Numbered from the stretch's first letter, positions 16,264 to 24,900 are shown. The stretch: 64,000 nucleotides of DNA from Pontivivens nitratireducens (GCF_014235845.1 NZ_JACJUQ010000007.1:1-64000), one strand, 5' to 3'. The notes: generated from the sequence alone by a model not told the origin. Made by a program: numbers and translations.

Positions 16264-17520
16264 TCATCTGTCGGACATCATTCCCATCATCCGACGTTGT
16301 ATCCCGGCATCCTCGGGCCGGGTCAACGCCTTGGACAGCTCCTCCAAAGATGCAATTGAATGTGCGGAACGAAAGCTGTCCACATGCGGCAGCAATGCCC
16401 GCACGCCCCGGGCCCTTGGCGCGAAACCATCGAAGCGCAGCAGCGGGTTCAGCCAGATCAGCTTGCGACTGGACAGGCGCAACCTTTCCGCCTCGCGCAG
16501 CAGTTGCGCAGGCTCCTCCCTGTCCAGGCCATCGGTGATCAGCAACACGACCGCCCCCTGCCCCAGCACGCGCCGCGACCAGTCGCGGTTGAAGGTATGC
16601 AGGGATGCCCCGATGCGTGTGCCGCCCTCCCAGTCCCGCGCCTCGGCCGCTGTTGCCGCCAGGGCCGCATCGACATCGCGGTGGCGCAGATGCCGTGTGA
16701 TATTGGTCAGACGCGTGCCGAAGGTGAAGGCATGGACCTGCGCCCAACCGGCCCCCTTCTGATTGGCCGCCGCATGCAGGAAATGCAGCAACATCCGACT
16801 GTAGCCGGACATGGAGCCGGAGATATCGCACAGCGCCACCAGATTGGGCCACCGCTGCCGCCGCTCGCGCAAGTGCAGTTTTCGCAGGTCGCCGGACCGC
16901 ATCGCGTCACGCATCGTTGCACGCCAATCCGGCAGGTGACCGCTGACCGCAGGGCGAGTCCTGCGTGAGGCGATGGGTTGTACCGGCAATTCCAGACGCG
17001 CGATGGCCCGGCGCGCCTCGGCCAGTTCGGCGGTGGTCATCTGCTCGAAATCCGTGTGGCGCAGCTTCTCATCGGCGGAGAAGGTCAGCGTGGCGTCGAT
17101 CTCGATCAGTTCCTCCGATTCCTCCTGCTCGACCGGGGGCGGGGGCATGTCGGGCTCGTCCAGCAAGGCTTGCGCCGCCCGCCGTTCCGCCGGTTTCGGA
17201 TCAGGTGCCTCGTTCACGCCGCGCACCATGGGCATCAGCATTTCCATCATCTTTTCGAGGAATTGCGGGTCGCGCCAGTACAACCGGAACACCTGCCCGA
17301 AAACATCGCGCTGCTCCGGCTTGCGCACGAAACAGGCGTGCAGCGTCCAGAAGAAATCCTCGCGGCGTGAAAAGCCTGCGGCCTCCACCGCGCGGATCGC
17401 GTCGAGCACTTGCGCAGGCCCGATCGGCAGACCCGCGCGGCGCAGTGCCCGCGCGAAATGCGTCAGGTTCTGGGCCAGCCTGGGGTTTTCCGGCAGGGGC
17501 AGGTCAGTGAACTCAACCAC
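16264..17520 (-). CDS. VWA-domain protein, CoxE family
   Basis: 418 residues from the GTG at 17520, which has GAAAGG upstream; the TTG at 17544 is less likely. The C-terminal half is a von Willebrand A domain with the metal-site motif CDISGSMSGYSR and LLITDGLDRE. The N-terminal half is helical with an acidic linker (PPPVEQEESEELIEID). CoxE partners the MoxR-type ATPase CoxD and, in carboxydotrophs, helps assemble the copper-molybdenum site of CO dehydrogenase. Here it follows the coxD-like gene by 48 bases, with XdhC and MocA-like genes downstream. Confidence 0.88.
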   Translation of the reverse strand: MVEFTDLPLPENPRLAQNLTHFARALRRAGLPIGPAQVLDAIRAVEAAGFSRREDFFWTLHACFVRKPEQRDVFGQVFRLYWRDPQFLEKMMEMLMPMVRGVNEAPDPKPAERRAAQALLDEPDMPPPPVEQEESEELIEIDATLTFSADEKLRHTDFEQMTTAELAEARRAIARLELPVQPIASRRTRPAVSGHLPDWRATMRDAMRSGDLRKLHLRERRQRWPNLVALCDISGSMSGYSRMLLHFLHAAANQKGAGWAQVHAFTFGTRLTNITRHLRHRDVDAALAATAAEARDWEGGTRIGASLHTFNRDWSRRVLGQGAVVLLITDGLDREEPAQLLREAERLRLSSRKLIWLNPLLRFDGFAPRARGVRALLPHVDSFRSAHSIASLEELSKALTRPEDAGIQRRMMGMMSDR

Positions 17521-17568
17521 GCTTCGGCCTTTCTGATCGTGCAAATATCCCCGCGCAGCGCCGCGCGC

Positions 17569-18471
17569 TCAAAGCTCGGCCTTCGCGGCATCGAGCAGCC
17601 TCTTGGCCTCGGACCCCTGCAATTTCTGAATGTCGTCCTGATATTTCAGGATTGCCCCCAATGTATCCGCGATCACGGCGGGGCTAAGCTCCACCGCGTC
17701 GAGCGCGACCAGACATTTCGCCCAGTCGATGGTTTCGGCCACGCCGGGTTTCTTGAACAGATCCTCGCCGCGCAGTTTCTGCACGAAGGCCACCACCTCC
17801 CGGCTGAGGGTTTCGGCGGCTTCGGGCGCGCGGGCGGTGACGATCTGCATCTCCCGCTCGAAACTGGGGTAATCGACCCAATGATACAGGCAGCGACGCT
17901 TCAGGGCGTCGTGCACCTCGCGCGTGCGGTTCGAGGTCAGGATCACGATCGGCGGTTCGGGCGCGGTGATGGTGCCCAGTTCGGGAATGGTGACCGCGAA
18001 ATCGCTCAGCGCCTCCAGCAGGAAGGCCTCGAACGGCTCATCCGTGCGGTCCAGCTCGTCGATCAGCAAGATAGGCGCGCCGCCCTCCTGCGGGCGCATT
18101 GCCTCCAGCAAGGGGCGCGAGATCAGATAATCCTCGGAGAACAGCTCACGCGTCAGGGCCGCGCGTTCCGCCCCACCCTGCGCCTCCGCCGTGCGGATCG
18201 CGACCATCTGCGCTGCAAAGTTCCACTCATAAACGGCGGAGGACGCATCGAGGCCCTCGTAACATTGCAGGCGGATCAACCGACGGGCGAGAGAGGCGGC
18301 CAGCGCCTTGGCGATCTCGGTCTTGCCGACACCAGCCTCCCCCTCCAGAAACAGCGGGCGGCCCAGTTTGAGCGCGAGAAACACCACCGTGCTCAGATCA
18401 CGCCCCGCGACATAGCCGACATCCCCCAGCATGGTTTGTGTCGCGTCGATGCTTGCGGGTAATTGCGTCAT
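17569..18471 (-). CDS. MoxR-family AAA+ ATPase, CoxD-like
   Basis: 300-residue cytosolic ATPase with Walker A EGEAGVGKTEIAKALA, Walker B ILLIDELDRTDEPFEAFLLE and sensor 1 ILTSNRTRE, the standard MoxR/CoxD layout. MoxR ATPases act as metal-insertion chaperones with VWA partners, and the VWA gene is next in the operon. The ATG at 18471 follows GGAGGCGACC; the 14-residue upstream extension has no better site. First gene of the maturation cluster. Confidence 0.9.
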   Translation of the reverse strand: MTQLPASIDATQTMLGDVGYVAGRDLSTVVFLALKLGRPLFLEGEAGVGKTEIAKALAASLARRLIRLQCYEGLDASSAVYEWNFAAQMVAIRTAEAQGGAERAALTRELFSEDYLISRPLLEAMRPQEGGAPILLIDELDRTDEPFEAFLLEALSDFAVTIPELGTITAPEPPIVILTSNRTREVHDALKRRCLYHWVDYPSFEREMQIVTARAPEAAETLSREVVAFVQKLRGEDLFKKPGVAETIDWAKCLVALDAVELSPAVIADTLGAILKYQDDIQKLQGSEAKRLLDAAKAEL

Positions 18472-18691
18472 GGTCGCCTCCTCGTGCTTGAGAGGCAAGG
18501 TGCCGCTCCACACGGCGGGGTCAAGATGCGAAAGGTCCTATTGACGGGACGGGCGGGGATAATCGACGAACGTGAATGCTCAGATCGGTTGACCGTGGAT
18601 ACGCGCCACATCGGTCACAAGCAGCGGGCCCGCAACCGTTTTACCTAACCTTGGGGCATGCCGCAGCATCGCACAAAATAATCGTTGGAGA

Positions 18692-19249
18692 TTACCGGGG
18701 CGACCGCTTCGCAAGTATCCTCTGCAAGGTCCGGCGGTGCATGTTCAACCGCCGCGCGGTCTCGGAGACATTGCGATCGCACAGTTCGTACACGCGCTGG
18801 ATATGTTCCCAGCGCACGCGATCCGCGCTCATCGGATTTTCGGGCGGGGCGGGTTTATCCTCGGGCCGGGCGAGCAAGGCAGACACGATATCGTTGGCGT
18901 CAGCCGGTTTGGACAGGTAGTCGGTCGCCCCGATCTTGACCGCGGCCACGGCCGTGGCGATCGCGCCATAGCCGGTCAGGACCACGATCCGCGCGTCCGG
19001 GCGCGCCTCTCTCAAGGCTTCGACCACCTCCAGCCCGTTGCCATCGTCGAGCCGCAGGTCGAGCACGGCGTAGGCAGGTGGTGAAGCCTTCACGGCATTC
19101 AGTCCGTCGGCAATGCTTCCTGCCTCACGCACGTCGAAGCCGCGCTTTTCCATCGCCCGGGACAGCCGCCGCAAGAACGGCTCATCATCGTCGAGCAACA
19201 GCAGGGACGGGTCCGGACCCAAGTCAAGCTCGGCAGTAGCGACAGACAT
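18692..19249 (-). CDS. regA: Redox response regulator RegA/PrrA/ActR
   Basis: 185-residue regulator: receiver domain (acidic pocket LLLLDDDEP, phospho-acceptor Asp64 in VLDLRLDDG, Lys in YLSKPAD), a proline-rich linker (PEDKPAPPENP) and a Fis-like helix-turn-helix (SETARRLNMHRRTLQRILAK), the near-invariant end of RegA/PrrA. It controls photosynthesis, respiration, carbon and nitrogen fixation genes in response to redox state sensed by RegB. Downstream of senC as in Rhodobacter, but no regB is present in this window. Start at 19249 gives the usual length. Confidence 0.95.
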   Translation of the reverse strand: MSVATAELDLGPDPSLLLLDDDEPFLRRLSRAMEKRGFDVREAGSIADGLNAVKASPPAYAVLDLRLDDGNGLEVVEALREARPDARIVVLTGYGAIATAVAAVKIGATDYLSKPADANDIVSALLARPEDKPAPPENPMSADRVRWEHIQRVYELCDRNVSETARRLNMHRRTLQRILAKRSPR

Positions 19250-19318
19250 AGTGAAATTCCTTCCGGTTATCTGGCGTATGGTAAGTATACGCACGAACCT
19301 GCCAATTGGATCATTCGA

Positions 19319-19942
19319 TCAGAGTTGCGAAGCGAAGCAGGCAACTCTGGACGCCATTTCCTCAGGCGAGGTCGAACTGGGGAAGAAATCCAGAAAACCC
19401 TCCTCCGGCGCCATCAGATAGGTGTAGGAGGAATGGTCCATCAGGTAATCATCGGGATCGTCGCCAACCCGGTTGGAATAGACACGATATGCGGCGATCG
19501 CGGCATCTATATCATCGCGCGGTCCGGTCAGGCCCACCATATCGGGATGCATGAAGTCGGTATATTCCGACATCTGCTGTACGGTATCACGTTCTGGATC
19601 GACGGTGATGAAGACCGGCTTGACGTCAATCCCCTGCTCCTCCAGCGCATAGACGGCCTCACCGTTGCGAAACAGATCCACCGGGCAGACATCCGGACAG
19701 TAGGAATATCCGAAATAAACCAGGCTCAACCGATCGATCACGTCCACGTCGCTGACCCGTTCGCCCGTTTCCGAGATAAGGGAGAACGGTCCGCCGATGG
19801 AGCCGCCACCGCCGGTAACCACACCGGCCCGGCACTGTGCGAAGCGATCCTGCCCCTCACGCGGCCACAGCGCGACAAAGGCCGTTACCCCCAATCCGAG
19901 GAATACGACGGCAGCGGCGGCATAGGCGGCAAAGCGGGTCAT
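19319..19942 (-). CDS. senC: SCO1/SenC/PrrC copper chaperone
   Basis: Membrane-anchored thioredoxin-fold protein of 207 residues. One N-terminal helix (AAAAVVFLGLGVTAFVAL) tethers it on the periplasmic side. The copper ligands are the CxxxC pair in YCPDVCP and the His in DHSSYTYL. Family role: delivering copper to the CuA site of cytochrome oxidase, and signalling to RegB/PrrB. ATG at 19942 with GGAG upstream. It lies 69 bases before regA, the classic prrC-prrA arrangement. Confidence 0.92.
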   Translation of the reverse strand: MTRFAAYAAAAVVFLGLGVTAFVALWPREGQDRFAQCRAGVVTGGGGSIGGPFSLISETGERVSDVDVIDRLSLVYFGYSYCPDVCPVDLFRNGEAVYALEEQGIDVKPVFITVDPERDTVQQMSEYTDFMHPDMVGLTGPRDDIDAAIAAYRVYSNRVGDDPDDYLMDHSSYTYLMAPEEGFLDFFPSSTSPEEMASRVACFASQL

Positions 19943-19998
19943 TTCTGTCTCCATCCGGTTTTGCACGATGTGTAGAGGTCGGGCGAGGCAGATGCCAC

Positions 19999-21153
19999 TC
20001 AAGCTTCCATGAGGATCGCACCGGGCCGGCGCAGATCGGCCAATGTCTGCGCCCCGAATTGCGCCATCGAACTGCGCAAATCATCGGTCAGAATATGCAG
20101 TGCCTGATCGGCGCCCGCCTGCCCGGCCGCCGCGACGCCATACAGGAAAGGCCTTCCTGCAAAGCAAAAATCCGCGCCCAGCGCGATGGCGCGCGCGATG
20201 TCGCCGCCATATCTGATGCCGCTGTCAAACAGCACCGGAAGACGCCCGCCCAGCGCCTGCACAACGGGCGGCAGGGCCGTGATCGCCGCCGGAGCCGCGT
20301 CAAACTGCCGCCCCCCGTGATTGGACAGCCACACCGCGTCGGCCCCTGCCCTTTCGGCAATCAGGGCGTCCTCGGGGTGGAGCACGCCCTTCACCACCAG
20401 CGCGCCCTTCCATTCGGCGCGCAATGCTTCGAGATAGGCCAAGGACGGATTGTGCGAAAATTCGTTGACGAAATACTTCCGCACCCCCGCCAGATCCTGC
20501 GTTCCGGCATATTTGGCGATGGTCGCCAGCGTGGCATTTCCATGACGCAGCGTCGCGAGGGCCCAGGCCGGACGCCGCGCCACATGGCTCAACATCTGAC
20601 GACTGACCCCGGCCTGAATCGACAAGCCGGCGCGGCGCTGACGCTCCCTGCGGCTGGGCCTGGGAATATCGACGGTCAGCACCAGAACCTTCATCCCGCT
20701 GTTCCATGCGCGCGACAGCACGTCTCGCATCAGGTCGTGGGATCGGGGCGGGTAGAGCTGGAACCACCCCATATCGCCTGCCACGGGCCCGACCTGCTCA
20801 GGCGTTTTCGCGGCGACGGTGGACAGGCAATAGGGCACGCCGCCCCGCCGGGCGGTATCGGCCAGCATCAGCTCCGCTCCCGGCCACATCACCCCGGTCA
20901 TGCCGACCGGCGCCATGCCGATGGGCGCGTCATAGCGTTGGCCGAACAGGGTCGTGCCCAGATCCGGCTCCAGCTCACCCTTCAGGACTCGCGGCACCAG
21001 CCTGATCCGATCCAACGCGGCCCGGTTTGCCGTCATCGCCGCATCCGCTGTGGTGCCGCTGTCCAGATATTCCCATGCGAAATGGGGTATCCTGCGCTTT
21101 GCGGCCGCTGCCAGATCGCTGATTGAGGGAAACTTGTCGTCCAGATTTTTCAT
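19999..21153 (-). CDS. lldD: FMN-dependent alpha-hydroxyacid (L-lactate) dehydrogenase
   Basis: 384-residue TIM-barrel flavoenzyme that oxidises L-lactate or a related 2-hydroxy acid to the keto acid. Catalytic His is in WLSNHGGRQFD; FMN-binding motifs include PIGMAPVGMTG, and LFDSGIRYGGDIARA binds phosphate. The start at 21153 (MKNLDDKFPSI) is typical. Substrate could also be glycolate or mandelate. It lies 56 bases upstream of senC on the same strand, where Rhodobacter species have the divergent regB/prrB, so co-transcription with the redox regulators is possible. Confidence 0.87.
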   Translation of the reverse strand: MKNLDDKFPSISDLAAAAKRRIPHFAWEYLDSGTTADAAMTANRAALDRIRLVPRVLKGELEPDLGTTLFGQRYDAPIGMAPVGMTGVMWPGAELMLADTARRGGVPYCLSTVAAKTPEQVGPVAGDMGWFQLYPPRSHDLMRDVLSRAWNSGMKVLVLTVDIPRPSRRERQRRAGLSIQAGVSRQMLSHVARRPAWALATLRHGNATLATIAKYAGTQDLAGVRKYFVNEFSHNPSLAYLEALRAEWKGALVVKGVLHPEDALIAERAGADAVWLSNHGGRQFDAAPAAITALPPVVQALGGRLPVLFDSGIRYGGDIARAIALGADFCFAGRPFLYGVAAAGQAGADQALHILTDDLRSSMAQFGAQTLADLRRPGAILMEA

Positions 21154-21213
21154 CCGGTTACAAAGCACCGGAGCCACAATTCCGTCAAGCGCGGCAGGCC
21201 CGGAACGACAGGA

Positions 21214-21405
21214 TCAACTGTAATCGACCCACCGTCGCGGCCCATGCAATCTATTGCGCCGCCACAGTGAATAACCTGCGAAAAAGGGAGTTAAAAACAA
21301 GCTAAGCAAGCTGAAGCGCACCCAGCTACGCCCGGTCAGACGCGCTGCAAACCCAATGCCCGCCGAAAAGACGACCCACACGATAGCCAAGGCCCAGAGT
21401 AGCAT
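21214..21405 (-). CDS. Putative small membrane protein, 63 residues
   Basis: Two hydrophobic helices (LLWALAIVWVVFSAGIGFAA and FSLLSLFLTPFFAGYSLW) separated by a basic loop, ending with a basic tail. The open frame runs 40 residues further upstream, but that part is not membrane-like; the ATG at 21405 has AGGGAATGG upstream. No family recognised. It might be a real two-helix protein or chance hydrophobic frame. Confidence 0.42.
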   Translation of the reverse strand: MLLWALAIVWVVFSAGIGFAARLTGRSWVRFSLLSLFLTPFFAGYSLWRRNRLHGPRRWVDYS

Positions 21406-21715
21406 CTCTGTCCATTCCCTTCTCCCCCCTGTAGTGTATCCCGCCATGAACAGTATCATATTTCTGCAGCCATGCACAATATTTCGCAGTATTGAAACAT
21501 TGTTACGAAGTCGGAAGGCTTCCATGTCTGCCCCCCGTCACTTCAAGCCTGACAGCACCTGAAATGGCGCCGACGCCTGTGAATGCCACGCCATTACAAA
21601 TGGTTCGAGATGCATTGCTGCCCCGTACCGCCCTGGCATGTCCCATGCCTCGACCCAGCGGAACGATACAGGAACGGCGCTTTAATTTTCCTACGGGGCG
21701 CGCTACATTTCGCAG
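21406..21715. other. Intergenic region upstream of the helicase gene
   Basis: About 310 bases, more AT-rich than the surroundings, holding the promoters for the helicase (plus) and probably the small membrane protein (minus). A short palindrome GGAAGGCTTCC lies at 21512-21522. No convincing gene. Confidence 0.4.
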
Positions 21716-24169
21716 ATGAACGATTTCGATGACGACCCCTTTGAAAGCTTTGAGCGTGAGAGCCTGTCCGCACGGGCGATGGCCGCACGCCCGGCACCCT
21801 ATCTCGACGATCTGAACCCTGCGCAGCGGCAGGCGGTGGAGACTCTGGACGGGCCTGTCCTGATGCTAGCCGGTGCCGGCACGGGCAAGACGAAGGCGCT
21901 GACCACCCGCATCGCGCATCTGATGAACACCGGACGCGCCCAGCCGAACGAAATTCTCGCCGTTACCTTCACCAACAAGGCCGCGCGGGAGATGAAGACT
22001 CGCGTAGGGCGCCATGTCGGCGGCGTGATCGAGGGGATGCCGTGGCTCGGCACCTTCCATTCGCTGTGCAATCGCTTGTTGCGCCGCCATGCCGAACTGG
22101 TCGATCTGAAATCGAACTTCACGATTCTGGACATGGACGACCAGTTGCGCCTGCTCAAGCAGATCGTGCGCGCACATAATATAGATGAGAAACGCTGGCC
22201 GCCCCGGATGCTGGCCGGCATCATCGACACGTGGAAAAACCGCGGCTGGACGTGGGACAAGCTGCCGGCCTCGGAACAGGGCGCGTTCAACCATCGCGGG
22301 GCGGAGCTTTACGAGGAATATCAAAAACGCCTCATCACGCTGAACGCAGTCGATTTCGGTGATTTGCTGCTGCATGTCGTGACGATCTTCCAGACATATC
22401 CCGACGTGCTGGCGAAGTATCAGCGCTGGTTCAAATACATCCTGGTGGATGAGTATCAGGACACCAACGTCGCGCAGTACCTCTGGCTGCGGTTGCTGGC
22501 GCAGGGTCACAAGAATATCTGCTGTGTGGGCGATGACGATCAGTCGATCTATGGCTGGCGCGGCGCAGAGGTCGGCAACATCCTGAAATTCGAGAAGGAT
22601 TTCCCCGGCGCGACCGTGATCCGGCTGGAACAGAATTACCGCTCCACCGAGCATATCCTCGCCGCGGCCTCCGGCGTTATCGCCTCAAATGCCGACCGGC
22701 TGGGCAAGACCTTGTGGACCGCCGCCGAGGGCGGTGAGAAGGTCCGCCTGATCGGTCACTGGGACGGGGATGAGGAAGCCCGCTGGATCGGTGAGGAAAT
22801 CGAAAGCTATCAGCGCGGCACCCGCGGTCTCGACCCGATCGGGCTGAACGGTCAGGCGATTCTGGTGCGGGCCTCGTTCCAGATGCGCGCGTTCGAGGAT
22901 CGGTTCCTGACGCTCGGCATGCCCTACCGCGTCATCGGCGGGCCGCGCTTCTACGAACGGCTCGAAATCCGCGACGCCATGGCCTATTTCCGCGTCGTGA
23001 TCTCGGAGGAGGACGATCTGGCCTTCGAGCGGATCATCAACACCCCCAAGCGCGGTCTGGGGGACAAGGCGCTGGCCACCATTAACGGTTTCGCGCGCGA
23101 CAACGGCGTCTCGATGATGGACGCGGCGCGAACCGTGGTCGCTGACGGCGCGATCAAGGGCAAGGGCGGCAAGAAACTGGGCGAACTGATCCGCAACCTC
23201 GATCGCTGGCGCGCGATCATGGCCTGGTCGGACAAACCCGGCCCGCAATCGGATGACGTGATCGACCTGGACGAACCCATCGTGGCCAGACCCGCCGGGT
23301 TGGAGACGCCGTTGAGCCATATCGAGCTTGCCCAGATGATTCTGGACGAGTCCGGCTACACCGCCCATTGGCAGAACGACAAGACGCCCGAGGCACCGGG
23401 CCGTCTCGAAAACCTCAAGGAACTTGTCCGCGCGCTGGAGGAGTTCGAGAATCTGCAAGGGTTCCTCGAACATGTCGCCCTCGTCATGTCCAACGATACG
23501 GAGGACGCGGCGGAGAAGGTCACGATCATGACCCTGCACGCGGCCAAGGGTCTGGAATTCCCGGTGATCTTCCTGCCCGGATGGGAGGACGGCCTGTTCC
23601 CCTCGCAACGCTCCATGGACGAAAGCGGCCTGAAGGGGTTGGAGGAGGAACGCCGGCTGGCCTATGTCGGGATCACGCGGGCGGAGCGGCATTGCACCAT
23701 CTCCTTCGTCGCGAACCGCATGACCTATGGCCAGTGGAACAGCGCCATGCCCTCACGCTTCATCGACGAATTGCCTGCGGAGCATGTGGACATCCTGACG
23801 CCTCCGGGCCTTTACGGTGGCGGTTTTGGCGCGGCGGCGACAGCCAGCCCGCGTGAACAGGCCATGCAAGGCAGCGATCTGATGGACAAGGCGGCGAAGG
23901 CCGATGTCTACAGCTCCCCCGGATGGGCGCGCATGCAGCGCAACACCAGCCGTCGCGCGGTTCGCACCCCGGCCGAGGCGCGGAACATGACCATTGATGT
24001 CACCGCCACCCCCGCCTTTGAATTGGGTGAGCGTGTGTTCCATCAGAAATTCGGCTACGGCACGGTGGAAATGCTGGAGGGCGACAAACTGACCATCGCG
24101 TTCGAGAAGGCCGGTCAGAAGAAAGTCGTGGCGAGCTATCTGACGGCAGCGGACGACGTTCCATTCTAG
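21716..24169 (+). CDS. uvrD: UvrD/PcrA-type superfamily 1 DNA helicase
   Basis: 817-residue 3'-5' helicase for nucleotide excision and mismatch repair. Motifs in order: LMLAGAGTGKTKALTTRIAH (I), FTNKAAREMKTR (Ia), VDEYQDTN (II), VGDDDQSIYGWRGA (III), LEQNYRSTEHIL (IV), MTLHAAKGLEFPVIF (V) and RLAYVGITRAE (VI). The C-terminus keeps the PcrA/UvrD tail with GERVFHQKFGYGTVEML, a domain that binds RNA polymerase in homologs. Monocistronic; the structured RNA region follows. Confidence 0.93.
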   Translation: MNDFDDDPFESFERESLSARAMAARPAPYLDDLNPAQRQAVETLDGPVLMLAGAGTGKTKALTTRIAHLMNTGRAQPNEILAVTFTNKAAREMKTRVGRHVGGVIEGMPWLGTFHSLCNRLLRRHAELVDLKSNFTILDMDDQLRLLKQIVRAHNIDEKRWPPRMLAGIIDTWKNRGWTWDKLPASEQGAFNHRGAELYEEYQKRLITLNAVDFGDLLLHVVTIFQTYPDVLAKYQRWFKYILVDEYQDTNVAQYLWLRLLAQGHKNICCVGDDDQSIYGWRGAEVGNILKFEKDFPGATVIRLEQNYRSTEHILAAASGVIASNADRLGKTLWTAAEGGEKVRLIGHWDGDEEARWIGEEIESYQRGTRGLDPIGLNGQAILVRASFQMRAFEDRFLTLGMPYRVIGGPRFYERLEIRDAMAYFRVVISEEDDLAFERIINTPKRGLGDKALATINGFARDNGVSMMDAARTVVADGAIKGKGGKKLGELIRNLDRWRAIMAWSDKPGPQSDDVIDLDEPIVARPAGLETPLSHIELAQMILDESGYTAHWQNDKTPEAPGRLENLKELVRALEEFENLQGFLEHVALVMSNDTEDAAEKVTIMTLHAAKGLEFPVIFLPGWEDGLFPSQRSMDESGLKGLEEERRLAYVGITRAERHCTISFVANRMTYGQWNSAMPSRFIDELPAEHVDILTPPGLYGGGFGAAATASPREQAMQGSDLMDKAAKADVYSSPGWARMQRNTSRRAVRTPAEARNMTIDVTATPAFELGERVFHQKFGYGTVEMLEGDKLTIAFEKAGQKKVVASYLTAADDVPF

Positions 24170-24195
24170 GCGGCAGATGCTGCCTGTTCGGCCCC

Positions 24196-24252
24196 CAAAA
24201 ACAAGAACGGCAGCGGCCAGCGGGGGGAGGACCCGCGTGCACACTGCCGTTC
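24196..24252 (-). ncRNA. CcsR/cuckoo-like RNA hairpin with an anti-Shine-Dalgarno loop
   Basis: On the minus strand GAACGGCAG (24252-24244) pairs perfectly with CTGCCGTTC (24213-24205), followed by TTGTTTTTG (24204-24196), an intrinsic-terminator tail. Inside, GCGGG (24236-24232) and CCCGC (24224-24220) close the loop TCCTCCC (24231-24225). An exposed CCUCC-type loop is the hallmark of CcsR/cuckoo RNAs, which in Rhodobacter sphaeroides are processed from the 3' end of a transcript encoding a DUF1127 protein. Here it lies about 60 bases downstream of a DUF1127 gene on the same strand. Assignment rests on motif and context. Confidence 0.62.
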
Positions 24253-24262
24253 AGGTTAACCT

Positions 24263-24284
24263 CACGCTGCGCGTGCGCAGCGTG
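24263..24284. other. Perfect GC-rich hairpin between the DUF1127 gene and the CcsR-like RNA
   Basis: CACGCTGCGC (24263-24272) and GCGCAGCGTG (24275-24284) are perfect complements around two bases. Next to it, CCCTC/GAGGG with a 4-base loop lies at 24292-24305. Three successive hairpins downstream of a DUF1127 gene suggest a structured 3' UTR, possibly processed. Confidence 0.5.
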
Positions 24285-24313
24285 GGTTGGCTCCCTCTTT
24301 CGAGGGAAAGCGA

Positions 24314-24532
24314 TCAGTTTCCGTAGACTGCCCGATGGGCGGTGGCGTGGATCGACCCGCGCGTCAGGCCCAGATCGGCCAGTTCGCTGCCGCTCAACGC
24401 GGACAGTTCATTTACCGTCTTGCGGTACATACGGTGGGCCGCAAACGCCTCACGCTTTTTCGCCGCAAATGCGGTGATGCGCGCCATCAGAGTGTTTTCG
24501 GTGTTGAAGTCGGTTGCAGTTACAAATGCCAT
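24314..24532 (-). CDS. DUF1127 small protein
   Basis: 72 residues with the DUF1127 signature in the C-terminal half (NELSALSGSELADLGLTR), ending AHRAVYG. Arginine-rich DUF1127 proteins occur widely in alphaproteobacteria and some bind RNA or influence phosphate and stress metabolism. The ATG at 24532 has AAGGA upstream. A sigma-32-like promoter lies 60-85 bases upstream and a CcsR-like RNA downstream, resembling the stress-induced DUF1127-CcsR locus of R. sphaeroides. Confidence 0.85.
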   Translation of the reverse strand: MAFVTATDFNTENTLMARITAFAAKKREAFAAHRMYRKTVNELSALSGSELADLGLTRGSIHATAHRAVYGN

Positions 24533-24590
24533 TTTTTCGGTCCTTCAAGTTTGAGGCCGTCCGTGGCCTCCATGCTGTTGCTGCAGTGCA

Positions 24591-24617
24591 ATATATGGGT
24601 CGCAGCTTTCTCCACAA
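24591..24617 (-). promoter_or_regulatory. Candidate RpoH-type promoter for the DUF1127/CcsR-like unit
   Basis: Minus strand: TTGTGG (24617-24612), 12-base spacer, CCCATATAT (24599-24591). The CCCAT-containing -10 box is typical of heat-shock sigma factors. The spacing is slightly short, so confidence is limited. Confidence 0.4.
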
Positions 24618-24690
24618 TCGTCGTTCTATCCGCATCACCATGCACAAAATGCATGGCTGTGAATTGAGGAACGGCGTTAATGACCTAGCG

Positions 24691-24900
24691 TCACCCGCGC
24701 ATTCCGTAGGTGGAACGCCGCGCCAGATCGCGGATTTCACCCCGCGCGATACCGAGATCTTCGAGCTCATGCTCGTTCCGCAGGCTCAATTGCCGAACAG
24801 AATCACGGTATGTCCGCCACCGGGCGAAGTTCTGTGCCTGATCGTGCATCCATGCCGTCAGTCCACGTCCTTGGTTCGTATCGTGTGCTAGCATAGCCAT
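24691..24900 (-). CDS. Second DUF1127 small protein
   Basis: 69 residues; the DUF1127 helix is RQLSLRNEHELEDLGIAR and the end is RRSTYG, parallel to AHRAVYG of the neighbouring paralog. ATG at 24900 follows AGGAGACCTGAT. Upstream on the minus strand TTGAAT with a 17-base gap to ACTTAT may be its promoter. The gap to the next DUF1127 gene holds a CCATGCA/TGCATGG hairpin (24638-24656). Tandem DUF1127 paralogs suggest duplication. Confidence 0.83.
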   Translation of the reverse strand: MAMLAHDTNQGRGLTAWMHDQAQNFARWRTYRDSVRQLSLRNEHELEDLGIARGEIRDLARRSTYGMRG

